Assembly (NCBI GenBank): GCA_913775725.1
Contig: CAJYNG010000021.1
Location: 303,812 to 367,811 of the forward strand
DNA length: 64,000 nt
Reading direction: 5' to 3'
From: an uncultured Stenotrophomonas sp.
GTDB lineage: Bacteria > Pseudomonadota > Gammaproteobacteria > Xanthomonadales > Xanthomonadaceae
Part shown: piece after piece, positions 53,309-60,237 of the stretch
Layout: each line of letters starts with the position of its first letter
Numbering within the stretch: position 1 is the first letter of the stretch
Notes under the pieces: model-generated
Databases searched by the model: none
Told to the model about the DNA's origin: nothing
What the model saw: the letters and a program-made list of their open reading frames with translations, nothing else
Program-made: the position numbers and the translations under genes

Positions 53309-53735
53309 TTCACGTCGCTAAATTTGTGACGTGGATTCATATTCACTGACGTGAAACCGTGAGCTGAGTCAAAAATTCGGCATCTGTTCATAGATTTTCA
53401 GACTTGTCTGACATGGAATTGACGCGTGGTTGTGTAACTCTGTGTTCGTCATCCAGAAGTGTGTGCTGGATGGCAAAAGTTGTAACGCAGGGTGGCCAGG
53501 AGTTTGTGCCATGGAAACAAGGATGGTTTCGACGTTGGTGAGGGTGTGCGGGTGTGTCGTCGGCAACGTCTGGCGGCCCCGCGACCTGGTTGGCAGCTTT
53601 CGGGCTGCAGGGGAGCCGGGGCAGGTGTGCTGCATGCCAGCGCGTCTCCCCGATTCCGGCGTGCGCCATGCAGCGCCGGACGGCCAGGGAACCAACGCTC
53701 GGGACTGCTTTTTCGTACGTCAAAGTGAAGCCCGT
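53309..53735 (+). promoter_or_regulatory. virD4-virB7 intergenic region with GACGTG repeats
   Basis: 427 bases without a credible gene. CACGTC at 53311-53316 forms an inverted pair with GACGTG at 53328-53333, and TGACGTG recurs at 53347-53353, 20 bases (two helical turns) after the previous TGACGTG. The region around 53370-53450 is AT-richer and suits the virB promoter. The remaining 250 bases before virB7 would be a long leader. Confidence 0.5.
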
Positions 53736-54182
53736 ATGAATCAGGCGTTTATCGCGAAAATCTCCATCGCCGCAGTCGCGGCGCTGATGGTGGCAGGGTG
53801 TGCCACCAAGTCCGCCCCCGATTTCGGTGGGCGCTGGAAGCCGGTCAACCGCTTTGCCGTGGCGACGACCGAGATCCCGCTGTACTCCAGTTACGTCTAC
53901 CAGGCCTCGCCGATGGATGGCACGCTCAAAGCCATGCTCGAGCGCTGGGCCAAGGATTCCGGGCGAACACTGGACTACCGCCTCAACTCGGACTTCACGC
54001 TGTATGGCGCGGTCTCGAAGATCGACACCACCAATGCACAGCAGGCCGTGATCGATCTGACTTCGGCGTATTCGGCGCAAGGCATCTCCGTCTCCATTGT
54101 TGGCAACCAGATCGTTGTGCAGAGCGCTGGCTCGACGCCCACCGCGTCGGCGCAGGGCGCTGATTCCAACAGCGGCACCTGA
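53736..54182 (+). CDS. virB7: T4SS outer-core lipoprotein VirB7 with N0 domain
   Basis: 148 aa from the ATG at 53736. It has a lipoprotein signal with lipobox VAGC (Cys22). Unlike the 45-60 aa VirB7 of conjugation systems, it carries a globular C-terminal domain (about 48-132: PMDGTLKAMLERWAKDSGRTLDYRLNSDFTLYG ... AVIDLTSAYSAQGISVSIVGNQIVVQS) of the N0/secretin-TonB short-domain type, as known for Xanthomonas VirB7. It stabilises VirB9 and forms an extra outer ring of the core complex. The tail is low-complexity (STPTASAQGADSNSG). Confidence 0.93.
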   Translation: MNQAFIAKISIAAVAALMVAGCATKSAPDFGGRWKPVNRFAVATTEIPLYSSYVYQASPMDGTLKAMLERWAKDSGRTLDYRLNSDFTLYGAVSKIDTTNAQQAVIDLTSAYSAQGISVSIVGNQIVVQSAGSTPTASAQGADSNSGT

Positions 54183-54271
54183 GTCCACCTCGAAACCATC
54201 GAACGTGCTGCTCCCCGCGCCTGTCGCAGGGGCTCCATGCCCATTGATGTTTCAGCAGTACGGAAGAATCC

Positions 54272-55312
54272 ATGTTCCGCAAGAAGGATCCCGGCAACAG
54301 TCCCAAGGTCGAGCAGTCGGTCGCCAAGGCGGTCAGCTACGAGATCACCGTGGCCGACATGGCGCGTCGCAGCGAGCGGCGCGCGTGGTGGGTCGCCACG
54401 GGCTCGTTGCTGATGTCGCTCGCACTGGCGGGCGGCTACTACTACATGCTGCCGTTGAAGGAGAAGGTGCCGTTCCTGGTGATGGCCGACGCGTATACGG
54501 GTACCGCGACGGTCGCGCGCCTGAGTGGTACGTTCCAGGGCGAGACCATCACCAGCAACGAAGCGATCAATCGCAGCAATGTCGCCCAGTACGTGCTGGC
54601 ACGTGAATCGTACGACTCGGCGGTGATGGGCCTGCGCGACTGGGAACTGGTGTTCGTGATGTCCACCGATCCGGTGGCGCAGTCCATGCGCGTCCGCTAT
54701 GCCGGCAACAATCCGCAGAACCCGTTCGTGATGTATGGCCGCGAGCGCGCCATCCGGGTCAAGATCCTCAGCATCACGCCGCTGGGCGCCGAAGCGAACG
54801 GCAGCTTCCGCGGCGCTTCGGTACGCATCCAGCGCAGCCTGCTGGACAAGCGCACCGGCGTCGCCACCTACCTGGACAACCAGCTGGTGACGATGCGCTT
54901 CGGCTACAACCAGAACCTGGCGCTGTCCGAACAGGATCGCATCCTCAATCCGCTGGCCTTCCAGGTCACTGAGTATCGCGTCGACAACGACTACTCGCGT
55001 GGCGTCCCGGTGCCGGATGACGGCGCCATGCAGGCGCAGGCGCAGCAGGCTGCACAGGCCGCGCAGCAGGCCCAGGGTGTCTACGATCCCAACAACCCGG
55101 CCGCGGCCACGATGATCGATCCGGCCACCGGCCAGCCGGTCGCCGTGCCTGCCAGTGGCCCGACGCCGGGTCAACCCGTACAGGGGCAACCCATGCCGGG
55201 TCAGCCGGTGCAGGGGCAAGTAACGCCGGGGCAAGCCATGCCCGGACAGCCGGCCATGAGGCCGGCGCAGAACAATTCCACCGGAACTGCTGATGGAGCA
55301 AGCAACCGATGA
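54272..55312 (+). CDS. virB8: T4SS inner-membrane protein VirB8
   Basis: 346 aa. A short cytoplasmic N terminus is followed by a membrane helix at about 40-60 (WVATGSLLMSLALAGGYYYML) and a periplasmic NTF2-like domain (YVLARESYDSAVMGLRDWELVFVMS, YLDNQLVTMRFGYNQNLALSEQDRILNPLAFQVTEYRVDND). It is about 100 residues longer than conjugation VirB8 because of a C-terminal Gln/Ala stretch and PGQPVQGQ-type repeats. It bridges the inner-membrane complex to the core. Its stop overlaps the virB9 start (ATGA). Confidence 0.95.
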   Translation: MFRKKDPGNSPKVEQSVAKAVSYEITVADMARRSERRAWWVATGSLLMSLALAGGYYYMLPLKEKVPFLVMADAYTGTATVARLSGTFQGETITSNEAINRSNVAQYVLARESYDSAVMGLRDWELVFVMSTDPVAQSMRVRYAGNNPQNPFVMYGRERAIRVKILSITPLGAEANGSFRGASVRIQRSLLDKRTGVATYLDNQLVTMRFGYNQNLALSEQDRILNPLAFQVTEYRVDNDYSRGVPVPDDGAMQAQAQQAAQAAQQAQGVYDPNNPAAATMIDPATGQPVAVPASGPTPGQPVQGQPMPGQPVQGQVTPGQAMPGQPAMRPAQNNSTGTADGASNR

Positions 55313-56088
55313 GTAGTCGAAATATCAGGGGAAGCGCGCTGGCGCTGCTGTCGATGTTGTCGCTGTTGTTTTCAGCAGCGGCGATGGCGCAAGCGGTGGA
55401 CCACTACGAGTACGAGAAGGACCGCATCTATCCGGTTCGCACCGGCCTGGGCCTGACCACCCAGATTGAGTTGAGCCCGAACGAGAAGATCCTCGACTAC
55501 AGCACCGGCTTCAGCAGCGGCTGGGAGCTGACCCGTCGCGAGAACGTGTTCTACCTCAAGCCGAAGAACGTCGACGTGGACACCAACATGATGGTGCGCA
55601 CCGAGACCCACTCCTACATCTTCGAGCTGAAGGTGGTAGCCACTGACTGGCGCCAGCTGGAACAGGCCCGTCGTGCAGGCGTGCAGTACAAGATCGCCTT
55701 CACCTACCCGAACGACACCGTGTTCGGCGTCGCCCAGGAAGCGGTGGAAGAGGAGGCGCAGCCGCTGTTGAGCTCGGAGCTGGCCAAGGACCGCCAGTAC
55801 AACTTCAACTACTCCTATTCGACCAGCAAGGCAAAAAAGATGGGGTGGTTGATCCCGGTCAACGCCTACGACGATGGCCGCTTCACCTATCTGAAGCTGC
55901 CGAACTCGCCGGAATACAAGACCGGCATCTTCCCGGCGGTGTTCGGCCGGGAAACGGAATACGGTGAAGACTTCGTAGTCAACACCACGGTTGAAGGCAA
56001 TACGCTGATCGTGCACGGGACCTACCCGTACCTGGTCATCCGCCACGGCGACTTCGTCGTCGGCCTGCGAAGGAACGTGAAGAAATGA
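55309..56088 (+). CDS. virB9: T4SS outer-core protein VirB9
   Basis: 259 aa with a signal peptide (about 1-28). The beta-rich domains are recognisable: YPVRTGLGLTTQIELSPNEKILDYSTGFSSGWELTRRENVFYLKPK (N-terminal domain), and YNFNYSYSTSKAKKMGWLIPVNAYDDGRFTYLKLP through VNTTVEGNTLIVHGTYPYLVIRHGDFVVGLRR (C-terminal domain that binds VirB7). ATGA overlaps at both ends couple it to virB8 and virB10. Confidence 0.96.
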   Translation: MSSRNIRGSALALLSMLSLLFSAAAMAQAVDHYEYEKDRIYPVRTGLGLTTQIELSPNEKILDYSTGFSSGWELTRRENVFYLKPKNVDVDTNMMVRTETHSYIFELKVVATDWRQLEQARRAGVQYKIAFTYPNDTVFGVAQEAVEEEAQPLLSSELAKDRQYNFNYSYSTSKAKKMGWLIPVNAYDDGRFTYLKLPNSPEYKTGIFPAVFGRETEYGEDFVVNTTVEGNTLIVHGTYPYLVIRHGDFVVGLRRNVKK

Positions 56089-57350
56089 GCCAGCAGAACA
56101 CTCCCGGAAACGACCCGAACAACGGACGCGACGAGAGCCAGGGCCCGTACGGCGCACAGGGCGCCTCGGACACGCCGTCGAATCCGTACTTCGGCACGAC
56201 CCAGGCCGAGCCTGCGCCGGACCTGGATGCGGCCGCGCCGCAGCTGCGCTCGGCCGAAGAGCAGCGGTTGAACCGCAAGGCGCTTCTGTTCCTTGGCGGC
56301 ATCGTGGTGCTGCTGGTGGCCATGGGTTTGTTGCTGTTCCGCAAGGGCCACGACAAGGACGATGCGCCGAAGGTGCCGGATGTTGCGCGCGCGAGCACGC
56401 CAACGCTGCCGGATGCTGTCCAGACCGATCCGGGTACGGCCCAGGCGATGCAGCCGGTTGACCCGATTCCGATGTTGCCGCCGCCTCCATTGGGGCCGAG
56501 TCGCCCGGAGCCGCCAGTGACGCTGGAAGATCGTTCCGCGGGCCCCCGTGGTCCGACGCTTGCCGAACGTCGGATGGGTGCCAGTGCGGACGGTTTCGTT
56601 GGCAATGGTGGTTCACAGGATGAGGAGCGCTCGCAGCAGGCGGGCATGGACGAATACACGCGGGCAATGCTGCAGCAGATGAATGGGCAGCAGAATGCAG
56701 CGCCCGCGCGCGTGCGTCGTGGCCCCGACGTGGATGACGTGTCCAATGCCAGCTACATCCGCAGCCCCGATGCGCTGCTGGTGCGTGGCACCTATCTGCG
56801 CTGCGTGCTGGAAACCCGGATCATCACCGACATCGCGGGCTACACCTCGTGCCTGGTGACAGAGCCGGTGTACTCGATCAACGGCCGCAATCTGCTGCTT
56901 CCGAAGGGCTCCAAGATCTATGGTGCCTACGGCGGTGGTCCCACCGGCAAGCGGGTGGAAGTGATCTGGGACCGCATCACCACTCCAAATGGCATCGACG
57001 TGGCGATGTCCAGCCCGGGCGTTGATCAGCTGGGTGGCGCAGGCCATCCGGGCCAGTACAGCGCCCACTGGGGCAGCCGTATCGCCTCGGCGCTGATGAT
57101 CAGCCTGTTGGCCGACGCGTTCAAGTACGCCGCCGCCGAACATGGCCCGGAAACCACCACGGTGGCCAACAACGGCATGACCATCCAGTCGCCTTATGAG
57201 AGCGCCACGGCGCGCACCATGGAACGCCTGGCCAACGAGTCGCTCAGCCAGCGTCGCCCGCCGACCGTGACCATCAACCAAGGCACCATCGTGAATGTGT
57301 ACGTCGCCAAGGACGTCGACTTCACGAGCGTGCTGCATCCCCGCCGGTAA
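56085..57350 (+). CDS. virB10: T4SS core/channel protein VirB10
   Basis: 421 aa. An acidic cytoplasmic tail (1-64) is followed by a membrane helix at 66-85 (ALLFLGGIVVLLVAMGLLLF), a Pro-rich periplasmic linker, and the C-terminal TrbI/VirB10 barrel (LLVRGTYLRCVLETRIITDIAGYTSCLVTEPVYSINGRNLLLPKGSKIYGAYGGG ... ETTTVANNGMTIQSPYESATARTMERLANESLSQRRPPTVTINQGTIVNVYVAKDVDF). It spans both membranes and senses VirD4/VirB11 energy. Confidence 0.96.
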   Translation: MSQQNTPGNDPNNGRDESQGPYGAQGASDTPSNPYFGTTQAEPAPDLDAAAPQLRSAEEQRLNRKALLFLGGIVVLLVAMGLLLFRKGHDKDDAPKVPDVARASTPTLPDAVQTDPGTAQAMQPVDPIPMLPPPPLGPSRPEPPVTLEDRSAGPRGPTLAERRMGASADGFVGNGGSQDEERSQQAGMDEYTRAMLQQMNGQQNAAPARVRRGPDVDDVSNASYIRSPDALLVRGTYLRCVLETRIITDIAGYTSCLVTEPVYSINGRNLLLPKGSKIYGAYGGGPTGKRVEVIWDRITTPNGIDVAMSSPGVDQLGGAGHPGQYSAHWGSRIASALMISLLADAFKYAAAEHGPETTTVANNGMTIQSPYESATARTMERLANESLSQRRPPTVTINQGTIVNVYVAKDVDFTSVLHPRR

Positions 57351-57364
57351 CCCAACGAACGATC

Positions 57365-58408
57365 ATGGACGCTGAAGTGTCACCCCTCGCCCTCGTCTCC
57401 AGCGATTTCCTGCGCTATCAATACGAAGTGCTGGGCATCGCCGAGTACATGACTTCCCCGGAAGTGACGGAAATCTGCATCAACCGTCCCGGTGAGCTGT
57501 ACCTGGAAACCCGGGCGGGGTGGCAGCGGGTGGATGTGCCGGGCCTGACCTTCGAGCGGGCCCGGCAGTTCTGCACGGCGGTGGTGAACGAGAGCAACAC
57601 CGGTCAGCGCATCACCGATGCCGATCCGGTGGTATCGCTCACGTTCCCCACCGGTCAGCGTGCGCAGTTCGTGATTCCGCCGGCGTGTGACGCTGGGAAG
57701 GTGTCAATCACCATCCGCTTGCCGTCCAAGCACACCAAGTCGCTCAGCCAGTATCACGAAGATGGGTTCTTCAACCAGATCCTGGAAAGCGATGGCAGCA
57801 TCAGCGAGCAGGATCGCGAGCTGCTGGAACTGCGCCAGCAGCGCGAGTACGCCGAGTTCTTCCGGCGTGCGGTGATGTACCGCAAGAACATCGTGGTGTC
57901 CGGTGCGACCGGTAGCGGCAAGACCACCTTCATGAAAGCGCTGGTCAATCATATCCCCGACAACGAACGCCTGGTCACGATCGAGGACGCACGCGAGCTG
58001 TTTCTGACCCAACCCAATGTGGTGCACCTGCTGTATTCCAAGGGTGGGCAGAGCACCAGCAACGTCAGCGCAAAGAGCTGCATGGAAGCCTGCCTGCGCA
58101 TGAAGCCCGAACGCATCATCCTTGCCGAGCTGCGCGGTGACGAGGCGTTCTACTTCATCCGCAACTGCGCATCGGGCCACCCGGGTTCGATCACCAGTTG
58201 CCATGCGGGCAGTCCGGAGCAGACCTGGGACCAGTTGGCCCTCATGGTGAAGGCATCCACCGAAGGTTCGGGCTTGGAATTCAACGTGATCAAGCGACTG
58301 TTGATGATGACCATCGACATCGTTGTGCATATCAAGGCGCACGCCGGTTCGCGCTACATCACCGGTATCGATTTCAATCCTGGGCGTACCCAGGGGCAGG
58401 AGGGCTGA
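57365..58408 (+). CDS. virB11: T4SS ATPase VirB11
   Basis: 347 aa secretion ATPase. An N-terminal domain (1-150) is followed by Walker A GATGSGKT at 180-187, Asp-box ERLVTIEDARELFL, Walker B RIILAELRGDEAF and His-box CASGHPGSITSCHAGSPEQTWDQLALMV. It forms a cytoplasmic hexamer that drives pilus assembly or secretion with VirB4. It follows virB10 after 14 bases. Confidence 0.96.
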   Translation: MDAEVSPLALVSSDFLRYQYEVLGIAEYMTSPEVTEICINRPGELYLETRAGWQRVDVPGLTFERARQFCTAVVNESNTGQRITDADPVVSLTFPTGQRAQFVIPPACDAGKVSITIRLPSKHTKSLSQYHEDGFFNQILESDGSISEQDRELLELRQQREYAEFFRRAVMYRKNIVVSGATGSGKTTFMKALVNHIPDNERLVTIEDARELFLTQPNVVHLLYSKGGQSTSNVSAKSCMEACLRMKPERIILAELRGDEAFYFIRNCASGHPGSITSCHAGSPEQTWDQLALMVKASTEGSGLEFNVIKRLLMMTIDIVVHIKAHAGSRYITGIDFNPGRTQGQEG

Positions 58409-58411
58409 AGG

Positions 58412-59371
58412 ATGCTGCCAGGACTGGAAATGATGGCGTGCCCGGAGATGGCCGTATCGATGGATGTGATGCAGCACGTCATCAACGTCGAATCGTCGCG
58501 CAATCCCTACGCCATCGGCGTGGTCGGCGGTGCACTGGTACGCCAGCCCAAGGCGTTGGATGAAGCGCTGGCGACGGTGCGAATGCTGGAAGAGAAGGGC
58601 TACAACTTCTCCATCGGGCTGGCCCAGGTCAATCGCTACAACCTGGGCAAGTACGGCCTGGATTCCTACGAGAAGGCCTTCCAGCAGTGCCCGAACCTGC
58701 AGGCGGGCTCGCGCATCCTGGCCGAGTGCTACAAGCGCTCCGGTGGTGACTGGGGCAAGTCGTTCAGCTGCTACTACTCGGGAAATTTCGAGACCGGCTT
58801 CCGCCATGGCTATGTGCAGAAGGTCTACGACTCGATGCGCCGCGGGCAGCAGCTTGCCAGCAATGGCGTTGCGCCAATCGACGTGGTCAGTCGTGGTGAA
58901 CGCCGCAGCGTGAAGGTCGAGCATCACCCGCAGCTCGCTTCGCCGGCGCAGGCGCGCATCGTTGCCCAGTCGAATGGACCGGTGTACGTGCCGTCGGATG
59001 ACCCGGCCCGCGCGTATGTCGTGTATCCGTCCACCGGTGCGATGGCGCGGGGAAGCCTGTTGAACATCGCCGACCAGGCGCTGTCCAAAGTGGTACTGGG
59101 TTCAGTTGACCGGATGATGCAGCCTGCCCAACCGCAGCCGCAGGCCGCTGCCATGCCGCAGCAGTTTCCACCTCAGGGCGTAGCGCAGGGGATGGCCATG
59201 CCGCAGCAGTTGCCGGGTGCCGCCGCCGCCAGCAATGAGGGACCGGTGATGTTGCGGCCCTGGAGTGAGCGGAATCTGCCGGTGGCAGGCAATGGCAATT
59301 CATACAACGCGCCGGCACAGTCCGCACCGGTGCAGCAGATTCCCGCAGGGGATGCGGCCTTCGTGTTCTGA
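58412..59371 (+). CDS. virB1: T4SS lytic transglycosylase VirB1
   Basis: 319 aa. The N-terminal 150 residues are a goose-lysozyme/Slt-like transglycosylase: catalytic Glu27 in VINVESSRNPYAIGVVGG, then YNFSIGLAQVNRYNLGKYG and CYYSGNFETGFRHGYVQKVYDSM. The C-terminal half is Gln/Pro/Ala-rich. It opens peptidoglycan locally for assembly of the apparatus. No obvious cleavable signal peptide is present at this start, so export may rely on the hydrophobic start or an alternative route. Confidence 0.93.
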   Translation: MLPGLEMMACPEMAVSMDVMQHVINVESSRNPYAIGVVGGALVRQPKALDEALATVRMLEEKGYNFSIGLAQVNRYNLGKYGLDSYEKAFQQCPNLQAGSRILAECYKRSGGDWGKSFSCYYSGNFETGFRHGYVQKVYDSMRRGQQLASNGVAPIDVVSRGERRSVKVEHHPQLASPAQARIVAQSNGPVYVPSDDPARAYVVYPSTGAMARGSLLNIADQALSKVVLGSVDRMMQPAQPQPQAAAMPQQFPPQGVAQGMAMPQQLPGAAAASNEGPVMLRPWSERNLPVAGNGNSYNAPAQSAPVQQIPAGDAAFVF

Positions 59372-59444
59372 CGAAGTCGTGGTACGGCCAGTCCCCCGGC
59401 TGGCCGATTCAGTTGTGTTAGTCCATCAACAAGGAAATCAATCC

Positions 59445-59855
59445 ATGAAGCGATCCAATCTCGACCTCGTCCAGGCCCAGCGCACGCTGAAGACCCTGCT
59501 GATGGCCACTCTGTTCGTCGGCGCACTGTTTGCCCCGCAAGTTTTCGCCAACGGCGCCACCGACTTCGGTGGCACCGACAAGAAGGTCTGCGGCTTCTTC
59601 AACAACATCAACGGCCTGCTGAACATCGCCTCGATTGCGGTGGTCACCATCGCGGTGATCTTCGCTGGTTACCAGATCGCCTTCGCGCACAAGCGCATCG
59701 CTGACGTCGCCCCGATCCTGATCGGTGGCGTGCTGATCGGCGCCGCAGGCCAGATCGCGCGCATGCTGCTGGGTGATGGCAGCGACGGCAAGTGCGGTGG
59801 TGGCACCAGCACCTCCTACCTGATCAACCACGTGATCCAGTACTACAGTGCATAA
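59445..59855 (+). CDS. virB2: T4SS pilin VirB2
   Basis: 136 aa from the ATG at 59445 with AAGGAAA upstream. A long signal peptide (to about residue 36, APQVFA-N) is followed by a mature pilin with two hydrophobic helices (LLNIASIAVVTIAVIFAGYQIAFA and VAPILIGGVLIGAAGQIARMLLG) and a Cys/Gly-rich tail (KCGGGTSTSYLINHVIQYYSA). Hairpins flank the virB2-virB3 pair. Confidence 0.93.
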   Translation: MKRSNLDLVQAQRTLKTLLMATLFVGALFAPQVFANGATDFGGTDKKVCGFFNNINGLLNIASIAVVTIAVIFAGYQIAFAHKRIADVAPILIGGVLIGAAGQIARMLLGDGSDGKCGGGTSTSYLINHVIQYYSA

Positions 59856-60156
59856 GAATGTCGTGTTCCGCGGCTGCACGCGCCCAGCGATGTTCCTGGG
59901 CGTCCCCTACCTGCCATTTTTCATGGTGGCAGGCGGGTTGCTGCTGCTCAGCATGTACACGAACTTCTGGTTCCTGCTCACCATTCCGGTGGCGGTCTTC
60001 ATCATGCGGCACATGGCCAAGCGTGACGAAATGATCTTCCGCCTGCTGGGCCTGCGACTGATGTTCAAGCTGAAGGTGCGCAACGTGCCGGAACACGATG
60101 GCATGTGGGTGTTCAACCCCAACCATTACCGCGACAAGCCGGCCCGAATGGATTGA
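59848..60156 (+). CDS. virB3: T4SS inner-membrane protein VirB3
   Basis: 102 aa from a GTG at 59848 that overlaps the end of virB2 by eight bases. It has the VirB3 pattern: VVFRGCTRPAMFLGVPYLPFFMVAGGLLLLSMYTNFWFLLTIPVAVFIMRHMAKRDEMIFRLLGLRLM, with two membrane helices. It assists VirB4 and pilus assembly. Confidence 0.93.
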   Translation: MHKNVVFRGCTRPAMFLGVPYLPFFMVAGGLLLLSMYTNFWFLLTIPVAVFIMRHMAKRDEMIFRLLGLRLMFKLKVRNVPEHDGMWVFNPNHYRDKPARMD

Positions 60157-60237
60157 GGTCCGGATCCGGCCTGGCGGGCGTCCGCGCCCGCCAGGTCTCT
60201 TGAAACTCCTTGGCAGTACCTCTTTGGAAGCAGTCGT

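Noticed and set aside
53430-53735. N-terminal extension of VirB7 by about 100 residues
   Set aside because: The extension has no protein-like pattern, whereas the ATG at 53736 gives a proper lipoprotein signal peptide.
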